Origin: an uncultured Lachnospiraceae bacterium
GTDB lineage: Bacteria > Bacillota > Clostridia > Lachnospirales > Lachnospiraceae
DNA length: 64,000 bases
NCBI GenBank assembly: GCA_910586615.1
Contig: CAJUJP010000008.1
Span: forward strand, 1-64,000
Reading direction: 5' to 3'
Shown here one piece after another: positions 36,455 through 44,715 of the stretch. The first letter of the stretch is position 1, and each line of letters opens with the position of its first letter. The position numbers and the translations under genes are program-made. The notes beneath the pieces were generated by a model. That model was given only the letters and a program-made list of their open reading frames with translations, searched no databases and had not been told where the DNA came from.

Positions 36455-36721
36455 GTGTTCAAAAATATATTAAAACGAAAAAGTTCCAGAGAAATAGCGA
36501 AGGACAGGCTGAAGATCCTGCTGATCTCCGACCGTGTTAACTGTTCGCCGGAAATGATGGAAATGATCAAGAACGATATTGCCAACGTGATCTCCAAGTA
36601 TATGAAGATCGATACCAAAACCATGGAAATACAGATCACGAAAACGGGCAATAAGGGCAGGAGTCTTAAGAATCCGATGCTCTATGCAAATATACCGATT
36701 CTGGATCTGAACCATGAATAA
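36455..36721 (+). CDS. minE: Cell division topological specificity factor MinE
   Basis: MinE stimulates MinD ATP hydrolysis and confines division inhibition to the poles. The 88-residue product has the N-terminal amphipathic segment, the anti-MinCD helix (SREIAKDRLKILLISDRVNCS), and a C-terminal topological specificity domain (ISKYMKIDTKTMEIQITK). GTG at 36455 follows a GGGGGGA ribosome binding site. An 11-base perfect hairpin spans its stop codon. Confidence 0.93.
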   Translation: MFKNILKRKSSREIAKDRLKILLISDRVNCSPEMMEMIKNDIANVISKYMKIDTKTMEIQITKTGNKGRSLKNPMLYANIPILDLNHE

Positions 36722-36740
36722 TCTGCGTTGCAGATTATTC
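36716..36740. terminator. Perfect hairpin spanning the minE stop codon
   Basis: GAATAATCTGC (36716-36726) pairs fully with GCAGATTATTC (36730-36740) around GTT. No T-run follows; a further inverted repeat, GACAAGAAC at 36741-36749 against GTTCTTGTC at 36763-36771, lies beside it. Confidence 0.5.
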
Positions 36741-36757
36741 GACAAGAACTTGCTGAC

Positions 36758-37010
36758 GCATCGTTCTTGTCTGGTGTCTGGTAGGTTTGTGGAAAGAAGT
36801 TGTGATGTATCGTTCTTGTCTGGTGTCTGGCAGGTTTGTGGAAAGAAGTTGTGATGCATCGATCTTGTCTGGCGTCTGGCAGGTTTGTGGAGAGAATTGC
36901 ATATGCATCGTTTTTGTCTGGGGTCTGGTAGGTTTGTGGAGAGAAGTTGTGATGCATCGTTCTTGTCTGGCGTCTGGCAGGTTTGTGGAGAGAACTTGCT
37001 GACGCATCGT
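36758..37010 (+). repeat. Five 49-bp tandem repeats between minE and rodA
   Basis: The core GCATCGTTCTTGTCTGG recurs at 36758, 36807 (as GTATCG), 36856, 36905 and 36954, exactly 49 bases apart, and a partial copy starts at 37004. Each unit ends in GGTTTGTGGA-AGAAGTTG. The first and last junctions share ACTTGCTGACGCATCGT, whereas internal ones read AGTTGTGATGCATCG or close to it. Units are contiguous, without spacers, so this is not CRISPR. Minus-strand frames through it are artefacts. Confidence 0.92.
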
Positions 37011-37048
37011 ATTTGTTTACAGATTATAGGGAAAGGAGGAACCGGGAT

Positions 37049-38152
37049 ATGTTAAGACAGTATCATATCAAAGATTATGATTTTAAACTGATCATTCTGG
37101 CGGTGTCGCTTACCGTTATCGGTATTCTGGCCATCGGGAGTGCGCAGGAATCACTGCAGTCCCGGCAGATTGCCGGATTCGTACTCGGTTTCTTTCTGAT
37201 GGTTGTCATCTCCCTGTTTGATTATTCGGTGCTTTTGCGGCTGAACTGGGTGATGTACGCCGCAAACATCGGACTTCTCCTTCTTGTTAAGGAGATGGGT
37301 GTGGAAAGAGGCGGCGCCCAGAGATGGCTGAACATTTTCGGGATTCAGTTTCAGCCCTCAGAGACGGCAAAAATTTTGTTGCTTTTATTTTTTGCACAGT
37401 TTATTATGAAGCATAAGGATGAGATGGATTCCCTGAAGATCATCGGCCTGTGTATCCTGCTTTTCCTGCCGCCCATTGCGCTGATCTACAAACAGCCGGA
37501 TATGTCCACAAGTATCATGATCACCATGCTGTTCTGTATTATCCTTTTTGTGGGTGGTATCAGCTGGAAATATATTATTATGGCAGTGGCGGTGGCAGTG
37601 CCGGCCTTCGTTATTATACTTACGCTGGTTCTTCAACCGGATCAGCAGCTTATTGATTCTTATCAGCAGAAACGAATTCTGGCATGGCTCTATCCGGAAG
37701 AATATGCCAATGCAGAGGCCTATCAGCAGAACAATTCGGTCATAGCCATCGGTTCGGGCATGTTGTATGGCAAGGGATACAATACCAATGAGATCAGTTC
37801 TGTCAAAAACGGAAATTTTATTTCAGAACCGGAAACCGACTTTATTTACGCGGTTATCGGGGAGGAATTCGGTTTTGTAGGAGGGTGTGCCGTAATTGTC
37901 TTATTGATTTTAATCTCATTTGAATGTATTATGGTAGCAAGGAGGTCTAAAGATCTGGCGGGGACGATCATAGCTGCGGGGGTTGCTTCACTGATCGGCT
38001 TTCAGGGGATTATTAATATCTCCGTCGCCACAAGTGTGATTCCCAATACGGGAATTCCGCTGCCGTTTGTCAGTTACGGCCTGACATCTTTGGTCAGCCT
38101 GTATATAGGATTGGGGTTCGTACTCAATGTACGATTGCAATGCAAAAAATAA
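37049..38152 (+). CDS. rodA: Peptidoglycan polymerase RodA
   Basis: RodA is the SEDS glycosyltransferase of the elongasome. The 367-residue protein has about ten membrane helices and conserved SEDS blocks: RGGAQRWLNIFGIQFQPSE, YKQPDMSTSIM, EPETDFIYAVIGEEFGFVGG and NTGIPLPFVSYG. AAAGGAGGAACC precedes the ATG at 37049; an open frame upstream only reads the tandem repeats. Location after mre, mrdA and min genes supports RodA over FtsW. Confidence 0.92.
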   Translation: MLRQYHIKDYDFKLIILAVSLTVIGILAIGSAQESLQSRQIAGFVLGFFLMVVISLFDYSVLLRLNWVMYAANIGLLLLVKEMGVERGGAQRWLNIFGIQFQPSETAKILLLLFFAQFIMKHKDEMDSLKIIGLCILLFLPPIALIYKQPDMSTSIMITMLFCIILFVGGISWKYIIMAVAVAVPAFVIILTLVLQPDQQLIDSYQQKRILAWLYPEEYANAEAYQQNNSVIAIGSGMLYGKGYNTNEISSVKNGNFISEPETDFIYAVIGEEFGFVGGCAVIVLLILISFECIMVARRSKDLAGTIIAAGVASLIGFQGIINISVATSVIPNTGIPLPFVSYGLTSLVSLYIGLGFVLNVRLQCKK

Positions 38153-38183
38153 TATATGTTAAGAAGGGTATAAGGGTGTTTCT

Positions 38184-38579
38184 ATGAACATTGCATTAAT
38201 TGCGCATGATGCGAAGAAAAAATTGATGCAGAATTTCTGTATCGCTTATCGGGGGATTTTAAGTAAAAATGAATTATTTGCTACCGGAACAACCGGACGT
38301 TTAATCGAGGAAGTGACAAACCTGACGATTCACAAGTATCTTGCGGGGCATTTGGGCGGCGCGCAGCAGATCGGTGCGCAGATCGAACATAATCAGATCG
38401 ATCTTGTCATTTTTCTGCGTGATCCGTTGTATCCGAAGTCACATGAGCCGGATGTCAATAATGTGGTGATGCTGTGCGACCGGCACAATATTCCTCTGGC
38501 GACGAACCTGGCTTCTGCGGAACTGTTGATCAAATCACTCGACAGAGGGGATCTTGAATGGCGTGAAATGTACAAATAG
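38184..38579 (+). CDS. mgsA: Methylglyoxal synthase
   Basis: MgsA converts dihydroxyacetone phosphate to methylglyoxal and phosphate, a bypass that relieves sugar-phosphate stress. The 131-residue length is slightly below the family norm. Key motifs are ALIAHDAKK, the phosphate-binding TGTTG (LFATGTTGRLIEE), GGAQQIGAQI, and the catalytic Asp in FLRDPLYPKSHEPDV. It follows rodA by 31 bases and its 3' end overlaps the carboxypeptidase gene. Confidence 0.94.
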   Translation: MNIALIAHDAKKKLMQNFCIAYRGILSKNELFATGTTGRLIEEVTNLTIHKYLAGHLGGAQQIGAQIEHNQIDLVIFLRDPLYPKSHEPDVNNVVMLCDRHNIPLATNLASAELLIKSLDRGDLEWREMYK

Positions 38580-39558
38580 ATATCCGAAACGGAAAATGTG
38601 CTGTAAGATAAGTGCTTTGTTTCTTGGCCTTGTAATGTCTTTGACCGGCTGTGGAAGCGCAAAATATGATATGGCATATGAATTGAATAGTGATGTGAGC
38701 AGTTTCCAGCTGTTTACGACGATGAACAAGGAAACTCTGGATCCTTTTGCGGCAGATTTATGTGTTGTCAGCAAGGATGCGAATACTTCCAAAGTAAGTA
38801 TGCCGGAGGTGGGCGCGGCCGCCCTGTTTAATCTTAAAAGCCTGGAAACGCTCTATGCAAAGAATGCAAATGTACAGGTCAATCCTGCAAGTCTGACAAA
38901 GATCATGACGGCTCTTGTAGCGATCAAATACGGTTCCACCGATCAGATGCTTACCGCGTCTGAAAATGTGATCGTCACGGAACCGGGAGCGGTGTTGAGC
39001 GGTGTCAATCCAGGAGATCAGATGACGCTGGATCAGGCACTTCATATACTGCTCATTCACTCAGCCAATGATGTGGCCATACTGATCGCAGAAGGCGTTG
39101 CGGGATCTGTAGATGAATTTGTTGCGCTTATGAACAAAGAAGCTGCCGATCTGGGAGCGACGAACTGCAGTTTTATGAATCCCAACGGATTGACTCAGGA
39201 AGGACACTATGTAACGGCGTATGATCTGTATCTGATTTTTCAGGAAGCTTTGAAATATGACCTTTTTAACCAGATCATCCAGATGTCTTCTTATTCAACT
39301 GTTTATAAAGACAGAAACGGCGGCGAGAAATCACTGGAAGTGAATAATTCAAACCGTTACCTTAAAGGGACACAGGAAATGCCGCCGAATGTCACGGTCA
39401 TCGGTGGTAAGACAGGAACCACGAACGCGGCAGGACACTGTCTGATCCTGTTTTCGAGAGGCAGTGACGGAACACCATATATATCCGTTATTATGAAAGA
39501 TACATCCGGTGATGACCTCTATGCGGATATGACGAAGCTGCTGGGAACCATTAATTAA
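38563..39558 (+). CDS. D-alanyl-D-alanine carboxypeptidase, predicted lipoprotein
   Basis: This S11 family serine peptidase trims the terminal D-Ala of peptidoglycan stem peptides. Catalytic motifs are present: SLTK (NPASLTKIMTALVAI), SAN (IHSANDVAILIAEG) and KTG (GGKTGTTNAAGH). The N-terminus ends a hydrophobic stretch with LTGC, a lipobox, so the enzyme is probably lipid-anchored outside the cell; most S11 enzymes use a C-terminal amphipathic anchor instead. Start is uncertain: GTG 38563 with GAGGGG 12 bases upstream, TTG 38554 or ATG 38596. All but the last overlap mgsA. Confidence 0.88.
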   Translation: MKCTNRYPKRKMCCKISALFLGLVMSLTGCGSAKYDMAYELNSDVSSFQLFTTMNKETLDPFAADLCVVSKDANTSKVSMPEVGAAALFNLKSLETLYAKNANVQVNPASLTKIMTALVAIKYGSTDQMLTASENVIVTEPGAVLSGVNPGDQMTLDQALHILLIHSANDVAILIAEGVAGSVDEFVALMNKEAADLGATNCSFMNPNGLTQEGHYVTAYDLYLIFQEALKYDLFNQIIQMSSYSTVYKDRNGGEKSLEVNNSNRYLKGTQEMPPNVTVIGGKTGTTNAAGHCLILFSRGSDGTPYISVIMKDTSGDDLYADMTKLLGTIN

Positions 39559-39663
39559 ATGATATCTGAATCATTTTTTGCAGGCTTGCCGGCACGTGGC
39601 GGGGAGTTGTCTGAATAGTAACTCGTTTTATGCATTTCTTATAATAAAATAAGTTTTTTATAG

Positions 39664-39692
39664 TTGTTTTTTTGACATCTTTCCCTTATAAT
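39664..39692 (+). promoter_or_regulatory. Promoter of the P-loop gene
   Basis: TTGTTT at 39664-39669, 17-base spacer, and TATAAT at 39687-39692. Transcription would start about 55 bases before the ATG. Confidence 0.7.
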
Positions 39693-39754
39693 ATGGATAG
39701 ATGGAGTTAGAATCCAAGGTCATACTAATTATTTTACTTTAGGAGGGTTTCAAC

Positions 39755-40174
39755 ATGGTTCAATTAATCGTAGGAAATAAAGGAAAAGGAAAAACCAAAC
39801 ATTTGTTGGATAAAGTAAATAGTGAGATAAAAGATGTACAGGGCAATGTCGTTTATCTGGATAAGAGCAGGAAGCATATGTTCGAATTGAATAATAAGAT
39901 CAGGTTGATCGATGTATCCGATTATCTGGTGTCAAATTCCGATGAATTTATCGGTTTTATCTGCGGAATCATCTCACAGGATCACGATTTGCAGCATATG
40001 TATTTCGACAGCTTTTTGAAGATTGCCTGTGTAGAGCAGAGCGATGTCAGCGCTACGATTGCAAAATTAGAAACCATCAGTGCAAAATTCCATGTGGACT
40101 TTGTATTAAGCATCTCCATCGACGAGAGTGAATTACCCGAAAGTTTGAAATCCAAGGTTATTATTTCTTTATAA
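39755..40174 (+). CDS. Hypothetical P-loop protein
   Basis: The 139-residue product opens with LIVGNKGKGKTKHLL, a plausible Walker A (G-x4-GKT). Strand-helix alternation follows: NVVYLDKSRKHMFELNNKIRLIDVSDYLV, a hydrophobic FIGFICGIISQ helix, and VDFVLSISIDESELP. It is shorter than typical ATPases and lacks a clear Walker B acidic pair, though DFVLSISID could serve. AGGAGGG precedes the ATG. With its own promoter and terminator it appears to be a single-gene unit. I know of similar short proteins in Lachnospiraceae but no assigned function. Confidence 0.75.
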   Translation: MVQLIVGNKGKGKTKHLLDKVNSEIKDVQGNVVYLDKSRKHMFELNNKIRLIDVSDYLVSNSDEFIGFICGIISQDHDLQHMYFDSFLKIACVEQSDVSATIAKLETISAKFHVDFVLSISIDESELPESLKSKVIISL

Positions 40175-40206
40175 ACGATACATAGTCAATCATATATAAT
40201 TCCATA

Positions 40207-40232
40207 AAAACCTCGGAATCTCCGGGGTTTTT
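40207..40232 (+). terminator. Terminator after the P-loop gene
   Basis: AAAACCTCGGA and TCCGGGGTTTTT form a stem of about 11 pairs with a 3-base loop and a T-run. Confidence 0.8.
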
Positions 40233-40253
40233 GACGTGTTAAAGGAGATCTTT

Positions 40254-41648
40254 TTGGCAGATAACAGGATTAAGATAACAAAATACAGGCGTCCGCTGAA
40301 CATAAATATCGGAATGGTGATTTTTGCCGCCATATTCGTCTACGTTGTAATCTGCGTATTCACTTATTTCAGAACCGAGCATGTTGTAGGCTACAGCGTA
40401 AAGGAAGGTTCGCTGTCCTCCAACAGTATTTATAAGGGCATTGCGCTGCGCAAAGAAGAAGTCGTGACCAGTAACGATGCAGGGTATATAAATTACTTTG
40501 CGAGAGAGGGAGAGCGTGCCGCGGCGGGAAATCTGATCTATACGATCGACGAGACGGGACGGTTATCGGATTATATCAATTCTAACGAAAGCGGCGAAAA
40601 CACGCTGTCTGATTCGGATCTCGCCGAATTAAAGACGGAGATCACAGCCTTTACGAACCGCTTTGACAAAGCGGAGTTTTTTGATGTCTATAATTTTAAA
40701 TATAATGTGGAAGGCACTGTTTTAAAACTTGCCAATTACAATATTCTGGAAAATGTGGATGCCCTGAATAATACTTCCGGATCTTCACTGATTAATTACC
40801 GCTATGCGGCAAAAAGCGGGATTGTCACTTACTCTGTGGACGGCTATGAGGATCTGAGACTGGAAGATATGACGAAAGAACTTTTTGATCAGAAAGACTA
40901 TGACAAGAAGCATCTGGTCAACAATGAACTGATCGCCGGCGGTGATCCTGTTTATAAGCTTTCCACTGACGAAGACTGGTCTATCGTGATTCAGGTAGAG
41001 AAGGAACTGGCAGAACAGTTGGTGGAAAAGGAATATGTAGAAGTCAAATTCCTCAAAAATCAATATACATCGTGGGGGGCTGTCGAAGAATATACAAATG
41101 AAGCCGGGGATACTTTCGTTTCCCTGACTTTTACCAATTCCATGATCACCTTCTGTATGGATCGCTTTATCGACATCGAACTTCTGCTGGAAGATGAAAG
41201 CGGACTCAAGATCCCAAATACAGCCATTGTAGAGAGGGAGTTCTTTATCGTGCCCAAGGAGTACGTGACGAAGGGCGGCAACAGTGGCAAGGACGGCGTT
41301 TTACTGGAAACTTATAATGAAAACGGCGATGCAACAACCGAGTTTGTGGAGACAACCATCTATGAGGCCACAGAAACAGAATACTATCTTGACGATACTG
41401 TTCTGCGCGCCGGGAATTATCTCGTCAAACCGGAGTCCACGGAAAAACATGCCGTCAGCAAGACAGGTTCTCTGATCGGCGTGTATAACATCAACAAAGG
41501 ATATGCGGACTTCAAGCAGGTCACAATCCTTTACCAGAACGATGAATATTCCATCGTCAAATCTAATACCGTATACGGCCTGAACGTTTATGACTTTATC
41601 GTTTTGGATGCATCTACGGTAAATGAAAATGAATTTATCTACGAATAG
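40254..41648 (+). CDS. HlyD-like membrane protein
   Basis: The product of about 464 residues has a basic cytoplasmic start (NRIKITKYRRPLN), one membrane helix (GMVIFAAIFVYVVICVFTYF, about 20-40), and a large extracytoplasmic region. Its early part resembles the biotinyl-lipoyl-like half domains of HlyD/membrane-fusion proteins (VGYSVKEGSLSSNSIYKGIALRKEEVV, AGYINYFAREGERAAAGNLIY). No transporter partner is nearby. Instead it leads into yggS and sepF, which suggests an envelope or division role rather than export; that is inference. TTG 40254 is chosen because AAAGGAG lies 6 bases upstream; GTG 40236 has no such site. Confidence 0.75.
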   Translation: MADNRIKITKYRRPLNINIGMVIFAAIFVYVVICVFTYFRTEHVVGYSVKEGSLSSNSIYKGIALRKEEVVTSNDAGYINYFAREGERAAAGNLIYTIDETGRLSDYINSNESGENTLSDSDLAELKTEITAFTNRFDKAEFFDVYNFKYNVEGTVLKLANYNILENVDALNNTSGSSLINYRYAAKSGIVTYSVDGYEDLRLEDMTKELFDQKDYDKKHLVNNELIAGGDPVYKLSTDEDWSIVIQVEKELAEQLVEKEYVEVKFLKNQYTSWGAVEEYTNEAGDTFVSLTFTNSMITFCMDRFIDIELLLEDESGLKIPNTAIVEREFFIVPKEYVTKGGNSGKDGVLLETYNENGDATTEFVETTIYEATETEYYLDDTVLRAGNYLVKPESTEKHAVSKTGSLIGVYNINKGYADFKQVTILYQNDEYSIVKSNTVYGLNVYDFIVLDASTVNENEFIYE

Positions 41649-41712
41649 GATAATATAGAAATCTGTTTATGTAAGACGGCTCTGCCGGCGGCATTTGAGA
41701 AAGGACAATGAT

Positions 41713-42408
41713 ATGATCCGGGATAACCTTCGTAAAATAGAATCCGACATTGCATCCGCATGTTCCGAAAGCGGACGGAACCGGGAAGATGTGAAACTGA
41801 TCGCAGTCAGCAAGACAAAACCTGTCTCTGCACTTCAGGAGGCATATGATCTTGGCATACGTGATTTTGGTGAAAATAAGGTTCAGGAGCTTTTGGACAA
41901 ATATGAGCAGATGCCCGGGGATATCCGTTGGCATATGATCGGTCATTTGCAGCGCAATAAGGTAAAATATATTGTAGATAAAGTCTACATGATCCACAGT
42001 GTGGATTCTTACCGTCTGGCAGAGGAGATCAGCAGGGAAGCCGTGAAGAAAAACGTGAATGTATCTGTTCTCATAGAAGTCAATGTGGCCGGAGAGGAGA
42101 GCAAGTTTGGTGCGTCTGCTGAAGAGACAGTCTCCCTTGTGGAAGATATTGCCAAATTACCGAATCTGACGATCAGAGGACTCATGACAATAGCACCATA
42201 TGTTGAGAATTCGGAAGAGAACAGACTATATTTTGCAAAATTAAGACAAATATATGTTGACATAATTCATAAAAACATTGATAATGTTTTTATGGAAGAA
42301 CTTTCTATGGGTATGACAGGAGACTATGAAGTTGCGATAACAGAGGGCGCGACATACATAAGAGTCGGGACAGGCATTTTCGGAGAAAGACAATATCCAG
42401 CCGTTTAG
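41713..42408 (+). CDS. yggS: YggS/PLPBP family pyridoxal phosphate-binding protein
   Basis: This family binds PLP without known catalysis and affects vitamin B6 and amino acid homeostasis. The 231-residue product has the lysine motif LIAVSKTKP, FGENKVQELLDK, WHMIGHLQRNKVK, the SVDS segment and the C-terminal LSMGMTGDYEVAITEGATYIRVGTGIFG. AGAAAGGA is 7 bases before ATG 41713. In many Gram-positives yggS (ylmE) precedes sepF (ylmF), as here. Confidence 0.94.
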   Translation: MIRDNLRKIESDIASACSESGRNREDVKLIAVSKTKPVSALQEAYDLGIRDFGENKVQELLDKYEQMPGDIRWHMIGHLQRNKVKYIVDKVYMIHSVDSYRLAEEISREAVKKNVNVSVLIEVNVAGEESKFGASAEETVSLVEDIAKLPNLTIRGLMTIAPYVENSEENRLYFAKLRQIYVDIIHKNIDNVFMEELSMGMTGDYEVAITEGATYIRVGTGIFGERQYPAV

Positions 42409-42460
42409 TATACATAAGTTGGCAATAATGGAATAATTTGGATTAGCGGAGGTTTTAAAC

Positions 42461-42958
42461 ATGAGTGTAATGGATAAATTTTTAAATGCCATGAAGCTGA
42501 ATGACGAGGAAGATGAATATTATGATGATGATTTTTATGATGACGATCCGGAACCGGTCAAGAAACCAAGTCCCATGCGTGATGATCTGGCCGGAGATGA
42601 GGATAAGGTCATCAAAAGATCCACTCCCAAAGTAACCCCTATGCGCCAGACCAGGAAAATGCCCGGAACAGGCATGGAGGTATGTGTGATCAAGCCTACT
42701 ACAGTGGAGGATGCAAGAGAGATTACGGAGACACTTCTTGCGAACAGAACCGTTGTGCTGAATTTGGAAGGCCTTGACGTGGACATTGCCCAGAGGATTA
42801 TTGATTTTACATCGGGATCCTGCTTTGCAATTTCCGGCAATTTACAGAAAATCTCACATTATATTTTTATTATCACTCCCGCAAGTGTTGATATTTCAGG
42901 TGATTTTCAGGAAATTCTTTCCGGTTCTTTTGATGTTCCGATCAACAACGGAATGTAA
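42461..42958 (+). CDS. sepF: Cell division protein SepF
   Basis: SepF forms arcs that tether and align FtsZ filaments at the membrane. The 165-residue product has an N-terminal membrane-binding amphipathic helix (MSVMDKFLNAMKL), an acidic disordered linker rich in Asp, Glu and Tyr (about 14-60), and the C-terminal SepF domain (VCVIKPTTVEDAREITETLLANRTVVLNLEG, FTSGSCFAISGNLQKI). GGAGG lies in the site before the ATG. A clear terminator follows. Confidence 0.94.
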   Translation: MSVMDKFLNAMKLNDEEDEYYDDDFYDDDPEPVKKPSPMRDDLAGDEDKVIKRSTPKVTPMRQTRKMPGTGMEVCVIKPTTVEDAREITETLLANRTVVLNLEGLDVDIAQRIIDFTSGSCFAISGNLQKISHYIFIITPASVDISGDFQEILSGSFDVPINNGM

Positions 42959-42972
42959 ACGATGCAAAACGG

Positions 42973-43003
42973 CTTCCTGACAGTGGTGTCAGGAAGTTTT
43001 TTT
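42973..43003 (+). terminator. Terminator after sepF
   Basis: CTTCCTGACA (42973-42982) pairs perfectly with TGTCAGGAAG (42987-42996) around a 4-base loop, followed by seven or more T. Confidence 0.93.
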
Positions 43004-43018
43004 GGGAAATGAAATATA

Positions 43019-43078
43019 TCTGTGTGCCGTTTGGCACAAAATTTATAAATGCGCAGAAACCGGCGCAGAAATGAGGTG
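43019..43078 (+). repeat. Dispersed short element, copy upstream of aroB
   Basis: This segment parallels bases 31-88: TCTGTGTGCCGTTTGGCACAAA, then ATGCGCAGAAACC and GGCGCAGAAATG. It carries its own small hairpin GTGCC-GTTT-GGCAC. Its right end abuts or includes the aroB ribosome binding site. Confidence 0.45.
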
Positions 43079-43081
43079 CTT

Positions 43082-44191
43082 ATGGCAAACAGGATGACTA
43101 TCCATTATGAGAAAAAACCTTGTTACGATATTGTATTTACCGACAGCTTTGACCTGCTTTATGATGAACTGTCGGTTTTTGGCATTGAAAACAGGAGAGT
43201 GGCTGTTATTGCTGATTCCAATACATCCGTACTGTTCGGAAAGACCTTGTGTGACATTTTGAGCGGCCGGTGCCGGCAGGTAATGCTGCATACTTTTCCG
43301 GCAGGAGAGGCAGACAAGACGTTAGATACCGTCAAAGGGATCTATAAAGCACTGATCGAGGCACAGTTTGACCGTAAGGATCTGTTGATCGCGCTTGGCG
43401 GCGGTGTGGTGGGTGACGTTACCGGCTATGCGGCAGCAACTTATCTCCGGGGGATCGATTTCGTTCAGATTCCAACCACTCTGATCGCGCAGTCGGACAG
43501 CAGCATCGGCGGTAAGACGGGCGTAGACTTTGACGGTTACAAGAATATGGTGGGAGCTTTTTACATGCCCAGATTAGTCTATATGAACATTTCCGTCCTG
43601 AAAGAACTTGACGACCGGCAGTTTTATGCGGGATTTGCAGAGGTTATGAAACATGGGCTGATCAAGGATGCGCTGTTCTATGAATGGCTTCTGGATCATA
43701 TGTACGAGATTCATGACAGGGAAACAGATGTGCTGGAAGAGATGATCATGCGGAGCAGCACCGTCAAGAAGCTGGTTGTGGAAAAAGACCCCAAAGAACA
43801 GGGTGACCGGGCTTTGTTGAATTTCGGGCATACGATCGGACATGCTATCGAGAAAGCCATGAATTTTGAGATGCTGCACGGGGAATGCATTGCCCTTGGC
43901 ATGGTTGCCGCTGCATATATTTCATGGAAGCATAACTGGCTGTCTATGGATGAATACTATGAGGTGCGGGACATGTTTGTACCCTTTAACCTGCCGATCA
44001 GTATTGACTCCATTGATCCTGAGGAGATTTTACGCCTGACCAAATCTGACAAGAAGATGGAGAGCGGACAGATCAAATTTGTTCTGCTGAAAAAAGTCGG
44101 CAAAGCCGTGATTGATAAAACCGTAACGGATGCGGAGATTCTGGAAGCAATCCGGGAAATTTATTTTAGTGATGAGGACGCAAAAGAATGA
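43082..44191 (+). CDS. aroB: 3-dehydroquinate synthase
   Basis: AroB converts DAHP to 3-dehydroquinate, the second step of the shikimate pathway, using NAD and a divalent metal. The 369-residue product has the NAD region (ALGGGVVGDVTGYAAATYLRGIDFVQIPTTLIAQSDSSIGGKTGVD) and metal ligands in the EVMKHGLI, NFGHTIGHAIE and MLHGECIALGM motifs. GAGGTG is only a few bases before ATG 43082; ATG 43094 is an alternative. No other shikimate gene lies in the window. The stop overlaps the lspA start. Confidence 0.96.
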   Translation: MANRMTIHYEKKPCYDIVFTDSFDLLYDELSVFGIENRRVAVIADSNTSVLFGKTLCDILSGRCRQVMLHTFPAGEADKTLDTVKGIYKALIEAQFDRKDLLIALGGGVVGDVTGYAAATYLRGIDFVQIPTTLIAQSDSSIGGKTGVDFDGYKNMVGAFYMPRLVYMNISVLKELDDRQFYAGFAEVMKHGLIKDALFYEWLLDHMYEIHDRETDVLEEMIMRSSTVKKLVVEKDPKEQGDRALLNFGHTIGHAIEKAMNFEMLHGECIALGMVAAAYISWKHNWLSMDEYYEVRDMFVPFNLPISIDSIDPEEILRLTKSDKKMESGQIKFVLLKKVGKAVIDKTVTDAEILEAIREIYFSDEDAKE

Positions 44192-44715
44192 GTTGGAAAA
44201 AGAAATTGATCATCTTTTTGGATCTGTTAGGGATTATCGCACTGGTCGGACTGGATCAGTATACAAAGTATCTTGCGGTAATCCACTTAAAAGATAAGCC
44301 AGCATACAGCATTGTCAGCGGTATTTTGGAACTGAACTATCTTGAAAATAAAGGTGCGGCCTTTGGTATGCTGCAAAACCAGAAAGCTTTTTTTATCTTT
44401 GTGGCAGTGGTGATTCTGGGTGTGATCGGTTATGTGCTGCTGAAAACGCCGGACAGTAAGAAATACAGACTTCTGCACCTGCTTCTGAGTCTGATTGCCG
44501 CAGGAGCCATCGGAAATATGATCGACCGGATCCGGTTGAATTATGTGGTGGATTTTATCTATTTCGTACTGATTAATTTCCCCATTTTCAATGTGGCGGA
44601 TATGTATGTAACAGTTTCCACCGTAGCATTGGTGATCCTTCTGCTGTTTGTATATAATGAAAATGATCTGAATTTCATCAGTTTCAAGCAAAAACGTTAT
44701 CGGGAGATTAAATAA
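44188..44715 (+). CDS. lspA: Lipoprotein signal peptidase II
   Basis: LspA cleaves prolipoprotein signal peptides after lipid attachment. The 175-residue product has four membrane helices, the DQYTKYLAV and ENKGAAFGML motifs, and the two catalytic aspartates in GNMIDRIRLNYVVDF and FNVADMY. Its ATG overlaps the aroB TGA, and its last base is shared with the start of the next gene, so aroB-lspA-rluD is a tightly coupled operon. Confidence 0.96.
   Translation: MSWKKKLIIFLDLLGIIALVGLDQYTKYLAVIHLKDKPAYSIVSGILELNYLENKGAAFGMLQNQKAFFIFVAVVILGVIGYVLLKTPDSKKYRLLHLLLSLIAAGAIGNMIDRIRLNYVVDFIYFVLINFPIFNVADMYVTVSTVALVILLLFVYNENDLNFISFKQKRYREIK

Noticed and set aside
36470..37007. Minus-strand proteins of about 90-130 residues across the tandem array
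   Set aside because: The same repeated peptide appears in several frames because 49 is 1 mod 3. The frames run over minE and have no sensible start or composition.
36758..37010. CRISPR array
   Set aside because: The 49-base units are contiguous with no unique spacers, and no cas gene is present.
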